In this document: positions 44,771-53,474 of the stretch, one piece after another
Numbering within the stretch: position 1 is the first letter of the stretch
How the letters are laid out: each line of letters starts with the position of its first letter
Assembly: GCA_018873225.1 (NCBI GenBank)
Contig: JAEILZ010000001.1
Location: forward strand, 1,488,001-1,552,000
Source of the DNA: [Phialemoniopsis] sp. UDSM-2020
Taxonomy: Eukaryota > Ascomycota > Sordariomycetes > Thyridiales > Thyridiaceae
Direction: 5' to 3'
DNA length: 64,000 nt
Notes under the pieces: model-generated
What the model was told of the DNA's origin: nothing
The model's input: the letters and a program-made list of their open reading frames with translations, nothing else
Database searches by the model: none
Translations under genes and position numbers: made by a program

Positions 44771-45969
44771 GCAAACCCCTTATGCGCATCCCGTATACGG
44801 AGGTGTTCCCGCCGCCTCATATCATTCCCTCCAGCGCAAAGACTTTTGACGGCGCTGTGACTGCACTGAAGGAATTCTTCACTCATCCCGCCCCAAGAGG
44901 TCTTCCTGCCTCGACCGTCTTATTATCTGGAGCTGGACTTTCAGTCGCTAGCGGCCTTGCAGACTACAGGGGTGTCAAAGGCACCTACCGAGTCAATAAG
45001 ACTTATCGACCCATTTGGTATCACGAGTTCGTTTCGACACACGAGTACCGGAAACGGTACTGGGCGAGGAGTTTCTTGGGCTGGACGACCCTGCAGAAAG
45101 GACATCCTAACGCCGGCCACCTGGCCATACGAGATCTCGGAAAGCTTGGCCTAGTCAGCAGTGTCATCACTCAAAACGTGGACTCGTTTCACCCCAGAGC
45201 CCATCCCGATGTACCAACGCTTGAATTGCACGGCTATCTACGTTCTACAGTCTGTACATCATGTCGGAATGAGTTCCCTAGAGATGTTTTTCAAAACGAG
45301 CTGGCGAGACTGAATCCGGAATGGGCTGCCCTTCTGGCACGGGCTGTGGCATCTGGCGCCTTGGAGAGCGAAAACCCTGACGAGCGACAAGCTAAGGGTA
45401 TTCGAACCAACCCGGATGGTGACGTGGACGTACCCGACGCTCCCTACACCACGTTTCGCTATCCACCCTGCCCTCGATGTTTGGCAGAGCCGCCTATACT
45501 AGCGGACGGCACTAGAGCCGTTGTGGAGGTCGATGATGAAGGAGCTTGGAAGCTGCCAAGCAATGCGGGCATATTGAAGCCAAACGTTGTTATGTTTGGG
45601 GAGAGTATTGCAGATCATGTGAAGCGTACAGCGGAAGCGGCGATTGATGATGCTGGAAAGCTTCTCATCGTAGCTACATCCCTGGCGACGTATTCAGCAT
45701 GGAGAATCGCGAAACGGGCCAAGGACCGCGGCATGCCCATCGCAATACTCAACATCGGTGGCGCGAGAGGCGAAGATATCTTCTTTTCGGACCTGGACCC
45801 GCTACAAACGGGGAATCAAGGCGTTCGAGCAGAGATGCCAACTGAAAAGCTCCTGCCTGCTCTGGTAGAAGAGCTTCGAATCGACTCGTCAGACAACGGT
45901 GCGGTCCGCGAGATCGTGCGCCCTCTTGAGCGGGACGGGTCCGCCATGTTCAAAGACTTGCTGTCATAG
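44767..45969 (+). CDS. SIRT4-class (class II) NAD-dependent protein deacylase
   Basis: Sirtuins remove acyl groups from lysine using NAD+; SIRT4-class enzymes are mitochondrial in animals. One exon encodes 400 residues. The NAD-binding GAGLSVASGLADYRG starts at residue 55. KRYWARSFLGW is a class II signature. Catalytic Asn137 and Asp139 lie in TQNVDSFH and the catalytic base is His155 in LELHGYL. The zinc module has Cys163/Cys166 and Cys235/Cys238, separated by 68 residues. NVVMFGESI and LLIVATSLATYS follow. The usual GSS near the C-terminal third is ATS here, and the usual IPDYR is LADYR. MRIPYTEVFPPP is the usual fungal N-terminal motif, so the start at 44767 is sound. No cleavable presequence is obvious. 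Confidence 0.9.
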   Translation: MSKPLMRIPYTEVFPPPHIIPSSAKTFDGAVTALKEFFTHPAPRGLPASTVLLSGAGLSVASGLADYRGVKGTYRVNKTYRPIWYHEFVSTHEYRKRYWARSFLGWTTLQKGHPNAGHLAIRDLGKLGLVSSVITQNVDSFHPRAHPDVPTLELHGYLRSTVCTSCRNEFPRDVFQNELARLNPEWAALLARAVASGALESENPDERQAKGIRTNPDGDVDVPDAPYTTFRYPPCPRCLAEPPILADGTRAVVEVDDEGAWKLPSNAGILKPNVVMFGESIADHVKRTAEAAIDDAGKLLIVATSLATYSAWRIAKRAKDRGMPIAILNIGGARGEDIFFSDLDPLQTGNQGVRAEMPTEKLLPALVEELRIDSSDNGAVREIVRPLERDGSAMFKDLLS

Positions 45970-46016
45970 ATACCCTAGACTCCACATCTACGTCTAGATA
46001 ATGTAACAAAAGGATC

Positions 46017-46689
46017 CTAATAGAAACTGGCAGTGCCCCGTGATTTGACAGGTAGCTGCGCAGGATCGCCAGCTGTGGTAGACGGTTCGAACTTTGCTGT
46101 GGTCGTCTCAGTCGGTTTCTTGTCTTGTCGTCTCGAGCCTTTCATCGCCAAGTCCTCCTTCTCAATCTCCTTGAGAACTGCTAGTGGATTAGAAACAAAT
46201 TCCGACAATGTTCAGAGATAGGTATCACCAACCTTGTTCCCATTCCAGCTCCTTTTCTGGCTCATCAGTCCCCAACATCCGCTCCATGTCTACCTTCTCT
46301 CCCCTTTGTATCCTCTCCACCACTTCTCGGAGTAAGCCGATCCGTACGTCGGATTGTCTAATGAATGTCGCAAAGTCTTTCTTAAGGGTGATCATCTGGA
46401 TCGACATTGATCCGATGAACAAGAAGATGACGATGAAGAAAGTTGCAGGATTCCATTCCTTGGACTTAGTTTTCTTGGGCTTCTTGACGACAGTTGCGCC
46501 GGCCTCACGGCCCTTGCGGAAGGCCTTGGGCAGGAGTGACTTCCAGAAAGAAGGTTGCGCAATTGTCGGGATCGAGCTGGAGAAGCGGCTTTGCGCATGT
46601 GCGACGGAATGGGCTGGCGCGACTGAGAGGGCTCGCAGAGCGACCGGCCGCAGCGCCGCTGAGCGTACAACAGCCTGTGTCAGCACCAT
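46017..46689 (-). CDS. small mitochondrial inner-membrane protein, DUF5321/INA17-like
   Basis: Exons 46233-46689 and 46017-46180 give 206 residues. The first 40 residues (MVLTQAVVRSAALRPVALRA and onwards) are a classical mitochondrial presequence: many Arg, Ala and Ser and no acidic residues. One membrane segment, PATFFIVIFLFIGSMSIQMI, follows a basic stretch (VVKKPKKTKSKEW). After it comes a charged coiled coil (LREVVERIQRGEKVDMERML and EWEQAVLKEIEKEDLAMKGS). This layout resembles the DUF5321 family of filamentous fungi and the yeast F1Fo-ATPase assembly factor Ina17, but from memory only, so the function is not claimed. The intron uses GTTGGT. It ends 47 bp from the convergent sirtuin and is divergent from separase across 398 bp. 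Confidence 0.72.
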
Positions 46690-47087
46690 GGTTTCAAATT
46701 ACGTTGTCAACGTGGAAGATAGGCCCAGCGAGGTCGAGGTTGAGCAAACTTTGGTAAATGGACTGGCATGAAGTCGGGGCTTAAGCTAAAATTTAGACCG
46801 ATCGTCGGCGGTTGAGCGCCAAAGTTGCCGCCTGCTCCACTGAGTCTTACCATGTGCCAAACGCGCCCCATCGCCGTTGCCCTGCCAATAGTTAGAGTAC
46901 CCACTTTTGTTATGGAGCTGGGATGGATCGTCAACCATATCGCGAATCTTTCAGCCTCAGCTCATACACGCGACTTTTGCCTGCCGACGTCATATCGTTG
47001 CTTCTTTGTCTTTGCTGCCTCTCCATTGGAACTATCCCCTTCATTTTGGTCATGATATGAATAGGGATCATAACCATTAATGCTTAC
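46690..47087. other. divergent promoter INA17-like / separase
   Basis: A 398-bp spacer. Its last 36 nt contains three upstream ATGs of the separase gene. No other motif is called. Confidence 0.5.
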
Positions 47088-47133
47088 ATGGCTTCCCCAA
47101 ACCCCCAAGCCGAGGCTGTGCGCGCAGCCGTAG
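47052..47133 (+). promoter_or_regulatory. cluster of three upstream ATG frames at the separase start
   Basis: ATG ATA TGA (47052-47060), an 8-triplet frame (47057-47080) and an 18-triplet frame (47080-47133) that overlaps the main start at 47088 out of frame. All lie within 36 nt before the start codon, and consecutive ones overlap. Confidence 0.5.
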
Positions 47134-50100
47134 GCTCGATATCGACCTGCACTTCTGCAACCACCTTGACGCTCAAGGAGTTGATACTGCCGAAGGAGTC
47201 GGGATTTGACAGCCAATCGACAACAGGAAAGCGGCCGACAGCCAAAACCCCCACGGCGACCAGAGCGAGAGCCGCAAGCACGGCGAAATCTAGATCGAAA
47301 AAGGACAACACGAATGATGCCACGGGTGGTGGATTATCGGATAAAGCAAAGGCGGTTCTGGCAACACACGTCGTCAACTCCATTCTCAAGTCACTTGCCG
47401 AAGCCTCGAAGCCCGTGCCCGCAACACCTGCCCGTCGGAGTCCTCAAGATGGAGAGCTGGTCCGGACCATTGCGCGCAGCGCGTTGAGGCGATCGAACTC
47501 GGCACCCATGACTCCTCTTCACGCGCGATCATTAAACCGAGTTACGACCTCCCCAGTTACTGTTACGAAACAAGCGCCGGTCACTGCGACTTCGCCGTCG
47601 AATGGATGCCTTGCAGCTGTGGAGTGCGGTCGTGTTGCCTTTGCAGCACTTCGAGCACTACAAAGCTCTGGCAAGGTCACACTGCCAGAATTTCAATTAG
47701 AAGCAGGCATGTCATCATTCGTGGGGAGGTTGATTGGACTGGGAATGCAGGAACAGGCAATCAAAGAGCTCCGGATCTTGAAGCAACGTTTGGATGGCGC
47801 ACCGGGAACCGCGAAGAAGGGCCTGAAGCCGGCCGTCGCTGAAAGCGGTCCAACGAGCCAGTCGATTGCGGACATTCTCAACTTCGAGAACATTCCTGCA
47901 TCGGAACAAGCGCTGTCACTCGCCATCACAACGCAGATGCAAGCACTGCGCGTGCTGTCGACGCTCAAGAAACCCTCCGTCACCGAGGCTGCCCTACCTT
48001 TCTTGAAATCGTCCAAGACTTCACCCTTGGGTCTACTTCTCCGGTCCGCCAACGGGAAGACTTCTGATGGCGGAAAGATTGCCCGTCAAATAGAGAATCT
48101 TTCCCAGTTAGTCTTGTCGTTGGCACCGAGTATCGCTACCAAGGACGACGGCATCGCGGCCGAGCCGAGACTCAGTGTCTCACCGACGGTAGCTTTGGAG
48201 CTACAAGTCATTGGTATCGAGGCAAGGCTTCATTGGTGGACCCTCGCCAGGCATCAAGGCGATGTCGACAAAGACGTTCTTTCCCCACTGTCAAGATGCT
48301 TCTCCGCCTACGCCCGTCGATCTCGCTCGGAGAGGACGTCCTACAAGCTCTGTCACAGATCTTTCGAGCAGATCATGAATCTGGTGCAGAGTCAAAACCT
48401 CCAACCCTCATTGACATCAAAATCGCCATCTGCCAGCATCAATCAACTCTTGGCTTCAATAGCCCGCGAAGGTGGGTATCTTGAGGAGGCAATTGCTTGC
48501 GTTCAGGAAATATACCGTGCCCTGAATGAAGAGGAAGACTCAGCAGCTAGGCGTTGTTCTGTAGCTGCGCAATTGCTTTCACTTCATCTAAGACGGCCGT
48601 CACAATACTTGAAGGACGACTTACTCCTGAACGAGGTGCTAGAAGGAGTGCAAGGGCCGCTCAAGGGTGACACAACTGAGTTGGAGGAATTACTTACAAA
48701 TATCTGCCAGGTCCGCAAGTCGGCCATGAACCTTCTCGTGAAGCGTGTTCAGGACGAGACGAGCCAAGATTATCTGATGGAAGGCCACAGGCACCTCCTC
48801 GAAGCCTTTGTCTTCCAGTGCCCTAGATTCTGTCTCAGGTGGCTCGGGAAACCGCCGGCGTCAAAAAGCAGCACCAAAGACTTTCTTCGATACGAGCAGC
48901 GGCGACAGCTCTTGTCGAAATCGATACACCACATTCTCGACTCGGCTCTTGTTGTAGCGAAACTTCACATTGATGAAAGGAGGATCGTCTGGACTCAACT
49001 AGATTCGGTCCTCCAGGATTCGCTGACCTTGCTCGACTACATGGGAGATTCCAGTACGCCAACAACATCTACCTCTTTCTACGTCAAGATATCGCATTTC
49101 TATTATCTCCAATACAACACCCTCCGCCAAGCGTCAACTGATCCGAAAGATGCCGAGCCACTTCGAGCTTTGCGGAAATCCATTGACTCCGTCAAGTACC
49201 GATCAAGCCAAGAGAAAGAGAAGTCGCAAATCATTCAGAAATTGGAACGGATGGCGGAAATATGCAAATCTCTAGGTCGAGGAGCCGAGGCATTAGGGGC
49301 TCTGCAGACTATCAGAAGCACTTTTGTCGAAGAAGGTGTTTTGAAAGGGATTGCTGAAAGTCTCAAGAGCCAACCGCCTTCGGTAGCCTGGACCTCGAAC
49401 ATCAAATCCTTGGGGCTTTCAAGGAGTCTAGCAGAGATTGCCAAGCTGGAACAGGTCCATGTCGACTGGACATTGGACTTGACAGAAACAGAGAAAATTG
49501 CTGTACTGGAGCATTACGTCCACTGCGAACCGCTTGGGAGGACACACCAACCCCGACGACTATTTGCGAGCGATCCAGCCGTGGAATCGCTCCTTCGAGC
49601 ATACTATCCCACGCAATTTCCTGTCCGACGGTACCGAACGCTACTGAGACTGCTTGCCACCAATCTCGATGACCGAGACGTCGTTGCTGATATCCAATCG
49701 CAAATCATTGCCACACAAGGTCTTATTGCGAATCAAGATCTTGGTGAAGATGCTTTGCTCAAGGACTATCTGCCTCATTACCAGACTCTACACACTACTC
49801 TTACGGGACTTATAACCGGATATCCACAAATTGCATCCCTAGAGACGTGTCTGTCCACATGGTCAGACATGGCTGAGGCTCATAGGACGGAGGAGGAGCT
49901 CAATAGATGGATGGACGGACCTTCTGACCTTCTGACCCACCTACAATCAATTGGCGACTTCGCGCGAACCATGGGTCTCGAAGCCGTCTTGACAAAAGTC
50001 CTCGAGTTGTCAGCTAAGATTGGCAAGGTCCTATCAGAGTCGACAAAAGATGACCTTGGGTTGAAGCACAACTCTCAACTGGCGACACACTACCTAACGA

Positions 50101-53100
50101 TTGGAGACAGTTCCCGGGCACATACCATTTTGCGTTCTTGCAAACAAGAGACACAGAGTCTCAGCGATGTCTCCCTCGAAACGAGGCTGGGTTTCCATCT
50201 CTCTTTCGCCGAATATTTCATTACCGTCGGTGAAACTGCTGACGCAGAAGTCCACCTGGAACAAGCTCGCCAAGCAAATCATGATCCTCAGCCCCGAGCA
50301 CGGCTTTCCAGAGGTCAACGGAAGGCTTTGGTCGCTCACGCATCCCTGCTCCAATCTCTCGCGAGCCTCAAAAGGGGAGACTCCCACCATGCACTTCTGG
50401 TGGCGAGAAACGGCGTCAAGATTCTGTTTCAAGAGTGGTCCAAACTCGAGAAGAGTTGCCAGCATAGCTCTGCCACAGAAGCATCTCAGCCGGATACACA
50501 GCATGGCTTGGATGAACACAGTCAAGCAGACTTGGATCAGTCACAAGACAGCCAGACATCTCCTGACGAATTGTCCTCACCAGCGTTTTGGGCGTTGTTT
50601 TACCCTCTGTTCCGGAGCCTCTCCTCACTTTCGGCTCTCTACGCTCACCTGGGCATGTTCCAAGAGACCTTGTATTATGCTGAACAAGCAAACAAAATCG
50701 CAAATTCGGCAGGCTCAACGATATACATTGCAAGCTCCGAAGCTTGGCTGGGATCTGTCTGGCTCAAAGCTGCCAAGCCAGAGAAGACACTTACTCTATT
50801 GGACGCTGCCAGGTTGAATTTGCAGGAGGCAAATACCTCGTCTCGGATCGCAACGGTTGCCTGTGACATGGGCGTCATGTTTGGGAAACTTCAGGATTCG
50901 AAAGCTGAAGCAGAAATGATGGAGAAGGCACAGAGCATCATGGTCTCGATCGTCGGGGATATGACAAAGGCGGCTATAGCTGACCAGTCTGTACTCGAAA
51001 CTCAAATGTCAAAACTGACGCTCAAGGAAAAGCCTGGCAGGGTGGTCCGCAAACCTCGAGCACCAGCACAGCGAAAAGCTCCGGCGAAGGCGGCTAACAC
51101 CAAAGCCACCAAGGCATCACCTGCACCAGTCCTGCCGCCCGCGTCAGAAAACTTGGCTGTCTTGGCTCTGAACTCGGCTATCTTGATCCAGAAACTTTCG
51201 ACTTGTGTAAAGCAACGAGATTGGGAAGCCGCCAAGACAATCATACACTCCATGGAGAACTTGCCCAATACCTCATTCAGCGTCGTCTCAGAGAAGGTTG
51301 CCAGAGCCTCATACCTACTTGGACACAGTATCGACCAGATGGCTCGAGACACTGTCTTTTCGGTTATCCAAGACTCAACCCTTTCCTTCCCGGCAGTCGG
51401 CAGCGCAAGCGGAGATAGACATGGTCGGTTATCGTTGACCAAGCAGTCTCCGGCTGGCAAAACACGGGCTCAGAGCACATCACAGACGAGAGATGGTTCC
51501 AAGGAGCGAGGCATCCCCAGTTTCCTGGAGACTTTGAAGGAAGCCCAGGAATGTCTCCTGGAAGCACATTCTATAGCATCAGTCAAAGGAGATGCTGACC
51601 AGCTACATCGGATCTCAGGCATGCTTCAGAATGCGGTTGTGCTGATATCAGCCGCGTGCTCAGTCAAGCCGAGAATGATGAGCCATCCAGGCTTCGCCAC
51701 GTGCTCTGTTGAGATGGCGAGAAATATGACATGGAGGCGGGAGCGGAAGGCTCTTCTTCTAGAGAAGGCGCCAGTCCAGTCAGATGGGCTAGACTGGCCT
51801 ACGACAGCGACTTCACTCGACGCAAGACGTTCAAGTTTCGGCTTTGCTTCGGACATGAACCGTTTCCAGCATGACTTTGTCGACATCATACCTGAGGACT
51901 GGAGCGTTGTCTCTATTGCACTGAGTGAGAACAAACACGACCTGTATATCACCAAGTTGCAAGCCGCACAGAGCCCCTTCGTGCTCCGACTTCCCCTGGA
52001 ACGGGCTAGTTCTCGCGATGCTGACAGTGAGGTATTCAATTTTCAGCAAGGGCGCGCCGAGCTCTTAGACATCATTGAACAAGCGAATGCTAGTTGTCAC
52101 GATGCGCGAGACATGTCCGTCAAGGGTGCGAAGTCATCATGGTGGTCAGAGCGCGAAGCACTGGATGAGCGACTGAAAGATTTGCTAGTGAACGTCGAGC
52201 AGATCTGGCTCGGAGGCTTCAAGGGCATATTCTCGCAGCAGCAGCGAAGGGCGGAGCTGCACTCCAAGTTCCAGAAGGGCTTCCAAAAAATATTGGACAA
52301 ACACCTCCCTTCTCGGCGACAGGTCCGCGGCAGGAAGACCAAAGCTGCGCCCGCACCTAAGGTTTCGCTGGATCCTAGGATTCTGGACCTCTTCATCGGA
52401 CTTGGTGATGTGACCGTCTCGGATTGCGACCTCGATGACGCCTTGAACGACCTGCTCTACTTTGTCGTTGATATCCTGCAATTCCATGGCGAGCGTAATG
52501 CGTATGACGAGATCGACTTCGACTCGATGGTCGTCGAGACGTTTGACGAACTCCACTCGTATCACTCTGCCATCAACAATAGCGCCGAGCCGGCAGGACG
52601 GTCACACACAATTCTTGTCCTCGACAAGGCTCTCCACGCCTTCCCCTGGGAGTCATTGCCGTGCATGCAGGGTCAGGCCGTATCACGGGTACCGTCTCTG
52701 GCATGTCTCAGACGCCTTATCCTTGAGCAGAGGCAGCAGGCTTCCGCAGCAAACGTCACGGAGGAACAATCGAAGAACCACCCCGAGGATTTACAATCCG
52801 GCCAGCCTAGTGGGCACCATGTGTCGCTGGCATCGGGAACATACATCCTCAACCCGTCTGTTGACCTCAAGACAACGCAAGCAACCTTTGACAAACCACT
52901 TGCATCGGCCCTGTGCCCCAAATGGAAGCGCATTGTGGCCCGTGAACCGTCCGAGGCCGACTTCGAGGCCGCACTCGCTGAGCGGGATATCCTTCTCTAC
53001 TTCGGTCACGGGAGTGGTGCACAATACATTCGCGGCCGCACAATACGCCGACTCGACAAATGTCGTGCCGCGGTGCTCCTCATGGGCTGCTCATCAGCTA

Positions 53101-53474
53101 GCCTGATCTACAACGGTGCCTTCGAGGTCTACGGCCCGGCGTGGAACTACATGATGGCAGGGTGCCCAGCTGTTGTGGGCACGTTGTGGGACGTCACGGA
53201 CAAGGATATCGATCGCCTCGCCGGTAGGCTGTTTGAAGAATGGGGGTTGCTGTCCAGGGGTACCTTTGTGGAGAAGCAGGACAAGAGCAAGGGCGCCAGA
53301 GGTCGACGAGTCAAAGCTGCGGATGTCGTCGAGCAGTCCGAGGAGGAGAACGCGTCACTGGTCGAGGCTGTGGCCAAAGCCCGTGATGCGTGTCGTTTCA
53401 AGTATCTCACTGCCGCCGCGGTGTGTGTCTACGGTATCCCGGTGTTCATCGACCCGGAATCGAAGGCGTTGTGA
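47088..53474 (+). CDS. separase (separin, Esp1/Cut1/BimB)
   Basis: Separase is the cysteine protease that cleaves cohesin at anaphase, after securin is degraded by the APC/C. A single intronless frame encodes 2128 residues, in the usual fungal range. The N-terminal 1600 residues are helical-repeat in character (for example ALETCLS-type repeats) with two low-complexity links: 80-130 and about 1300-1350 (VVRKPRAPAQRKAPAKAANT). The C-terminal peptidase C50 domain covers about 1850-2128. Catalytic His1974 lies in YFGHGSG and Cys2001 in LLMGCSSAS, and the following AWNYMMAGCPAVVGTLWDVT is diagnostic. The start at 47088 has a weak context with three upstream ATGs just before it. It is the largest gene in the window and has no intron, unlike most neighbours. 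Confidence 0.97.
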   Translation: MASPNPQAEAVRAAVGSISTCTSATTLTLKELILPKESGFDSQSTTGKRPTAKTPTATRARAASTAKSRSKKDNTNDATGGGLSDKAKAVLATHVVNSILKSLAEASKPVPATPARRSPQDGELVRTIARSALRRSNSAPMTPLHARSLNRVTTSPVTVTKQAPVTATSPSNGCLAAVECGRVAFAALRALQSSGKVTLPEFQLEAGMSSFVGRLIGLGMQEQAIKELRILKQRLDGAPGTAKKGLKPAVAESGPTSQSIADILNFENIPASEQALSLAITTQMQALRVLSTLKKPSVTEAALPFLKSSKTSPLGLLLRSANGKTSDGGKIARQIENLSQLVLSLAPSIATKDDGIAAEPRLSVSPTVALELQVIGIEARLHWWTLARHQGDVDKDVLSPLSRCFSAYARRSRSERTSYKLCHRSFEQIMNLVQSQNLQPSLTSKSPSASINQLLASIAREGGYLEEAIACVQEIYRALNEEEDSAARRCSVAAQLLSLHLRRPSQYLKDDLLLNEVLEGVQGPLKGDTTELEELLTNICQVRKSAMNLLVKRVQDETSQDYLMEGHRHLLEAFVFQCPRFCLRWLGKPPASKSSTKDFLRYEQRRQLLSKSIHHILDSALVVAKLHIDERRIVWTQLDSVLQDSLTLLDYMGDSSTPTTSTSFYVKISHFYYLQYNTLRQASTDPKDAEPLRALRKSIDSVKYRSSQEKEKSQIIQKLERMAEICKSLGRGAEALGALQTIRSTFVEEGVLKGIAESLKSQPPSVAWTSNIKSLGLSRSLAEIAKLEQVHVDWTLDLTETEKIAVLEHYVHCEPLGRTHQPRRLFASDPAVESLLRAYYPTQFPVRRYRTLLRLLATNLDDRDVVADIQSQIIATQGLIANQDLGEDALLKDYLPHYQTLHTTLTGLITGYPQIASLETCLSTWSDMAEAHRTEEELNRWMDGPSDLLTHLQSIGDFARTMGLEAVLTKVLELSAKIGKVLSESTKDDLGLKHNSQLATHYLTIGDSSRAHTILRSCKQETQSLSDVSLETRLGFHLSFAEYFITVGETADAEVHLEQARQANHDPQPRARLSRGQRKALVAHASLLQSLASLKRGDSHHALLVARNGVKILFQEWSKLEKSCQHSSATEASQPDTQHGLDEHSQADLDQSQDSQTSPDELSSPAFWALFYPLFRSLSSLSALYAHLGMFQETLYYAEQANKIANSAGSTIYIASSEAWLGSVWLKAAKPEKTLTLLDAARLNLQEANTSSRIATVACDMGVMFGKLQDSKAEAEMMEKAQSIMVSIVGDMTKAAIADQSVLETQMSKLTLKEKPGRVVRKPRAPAQRKAPAKAANTKATKASPAPVLPPASENLAVLALNSAILIQKLSTCVKQRDWEAAKTIIHSMENLPNTSFSVVSEKVARASYLLGHSIDQMARDTVFSVIQDSTLSFPAVGSASGDRHGRLSLTKQSPAGKTRAQSTSQTRDGSKERGIPSFLETLKEAQECLLEAHSIASVKGDADQLHRISGMLQNAVVLISAACSVKPRMMSHPGFATCSVEMARNMTWRRERKALLLEKAPVQSDGLDWPTTATSLDARRSSFGFASDMNRFQHDFVDIIPEDWSVVSIALSENKHDLYITKLQAAQSPFVLRLPLERASSRDADSEVFNFQQGRAELLDIIEQANASCHDARDMSVKGAKSSWWSEREALDERLKDLLVNVEQIWLGGFKGIFSQQQRRAELHSKFQKGFQKILDKHLPSRRQVRGRKTKAAPAPKVSLDPRILDLFIGLGDVTVSDCDLDDALNDLLYFVVDILQFHGERNAYDEIDFDSMVVETFDELHSYHSAINNSAEPAGRSHTILVLDKALHAFPWESLPCMQGQAVSRVPSLACLRRLILEQRQQASAANVTEEQSKNHPEDLQSGQPSGHHVSLASGTYILNPSVDLKTTQATFDKPLASALCPKWKRIVAREPSEADFEAALAERDILLYFGHGSGAQYIRGRTIRRLDKCRAAVLLMGCSSASLIYNGAFEVYGPAWNYMMAGCPAVVGTLWDVTDKDIDRLAGRLFEEWGLLSRGTFVEKQDKSKGARGRRVKAADVVEQSEEENASLVEAVAKARDACRFKYLTAAAVCVYGIPVFIDPESKAL

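Noticed and set aside
47693..53410. Several antisense open frames of 60-150 codons within separase
   Set aside because: They mirror codon bias of the sense gene and carry no motifs or splice signals.
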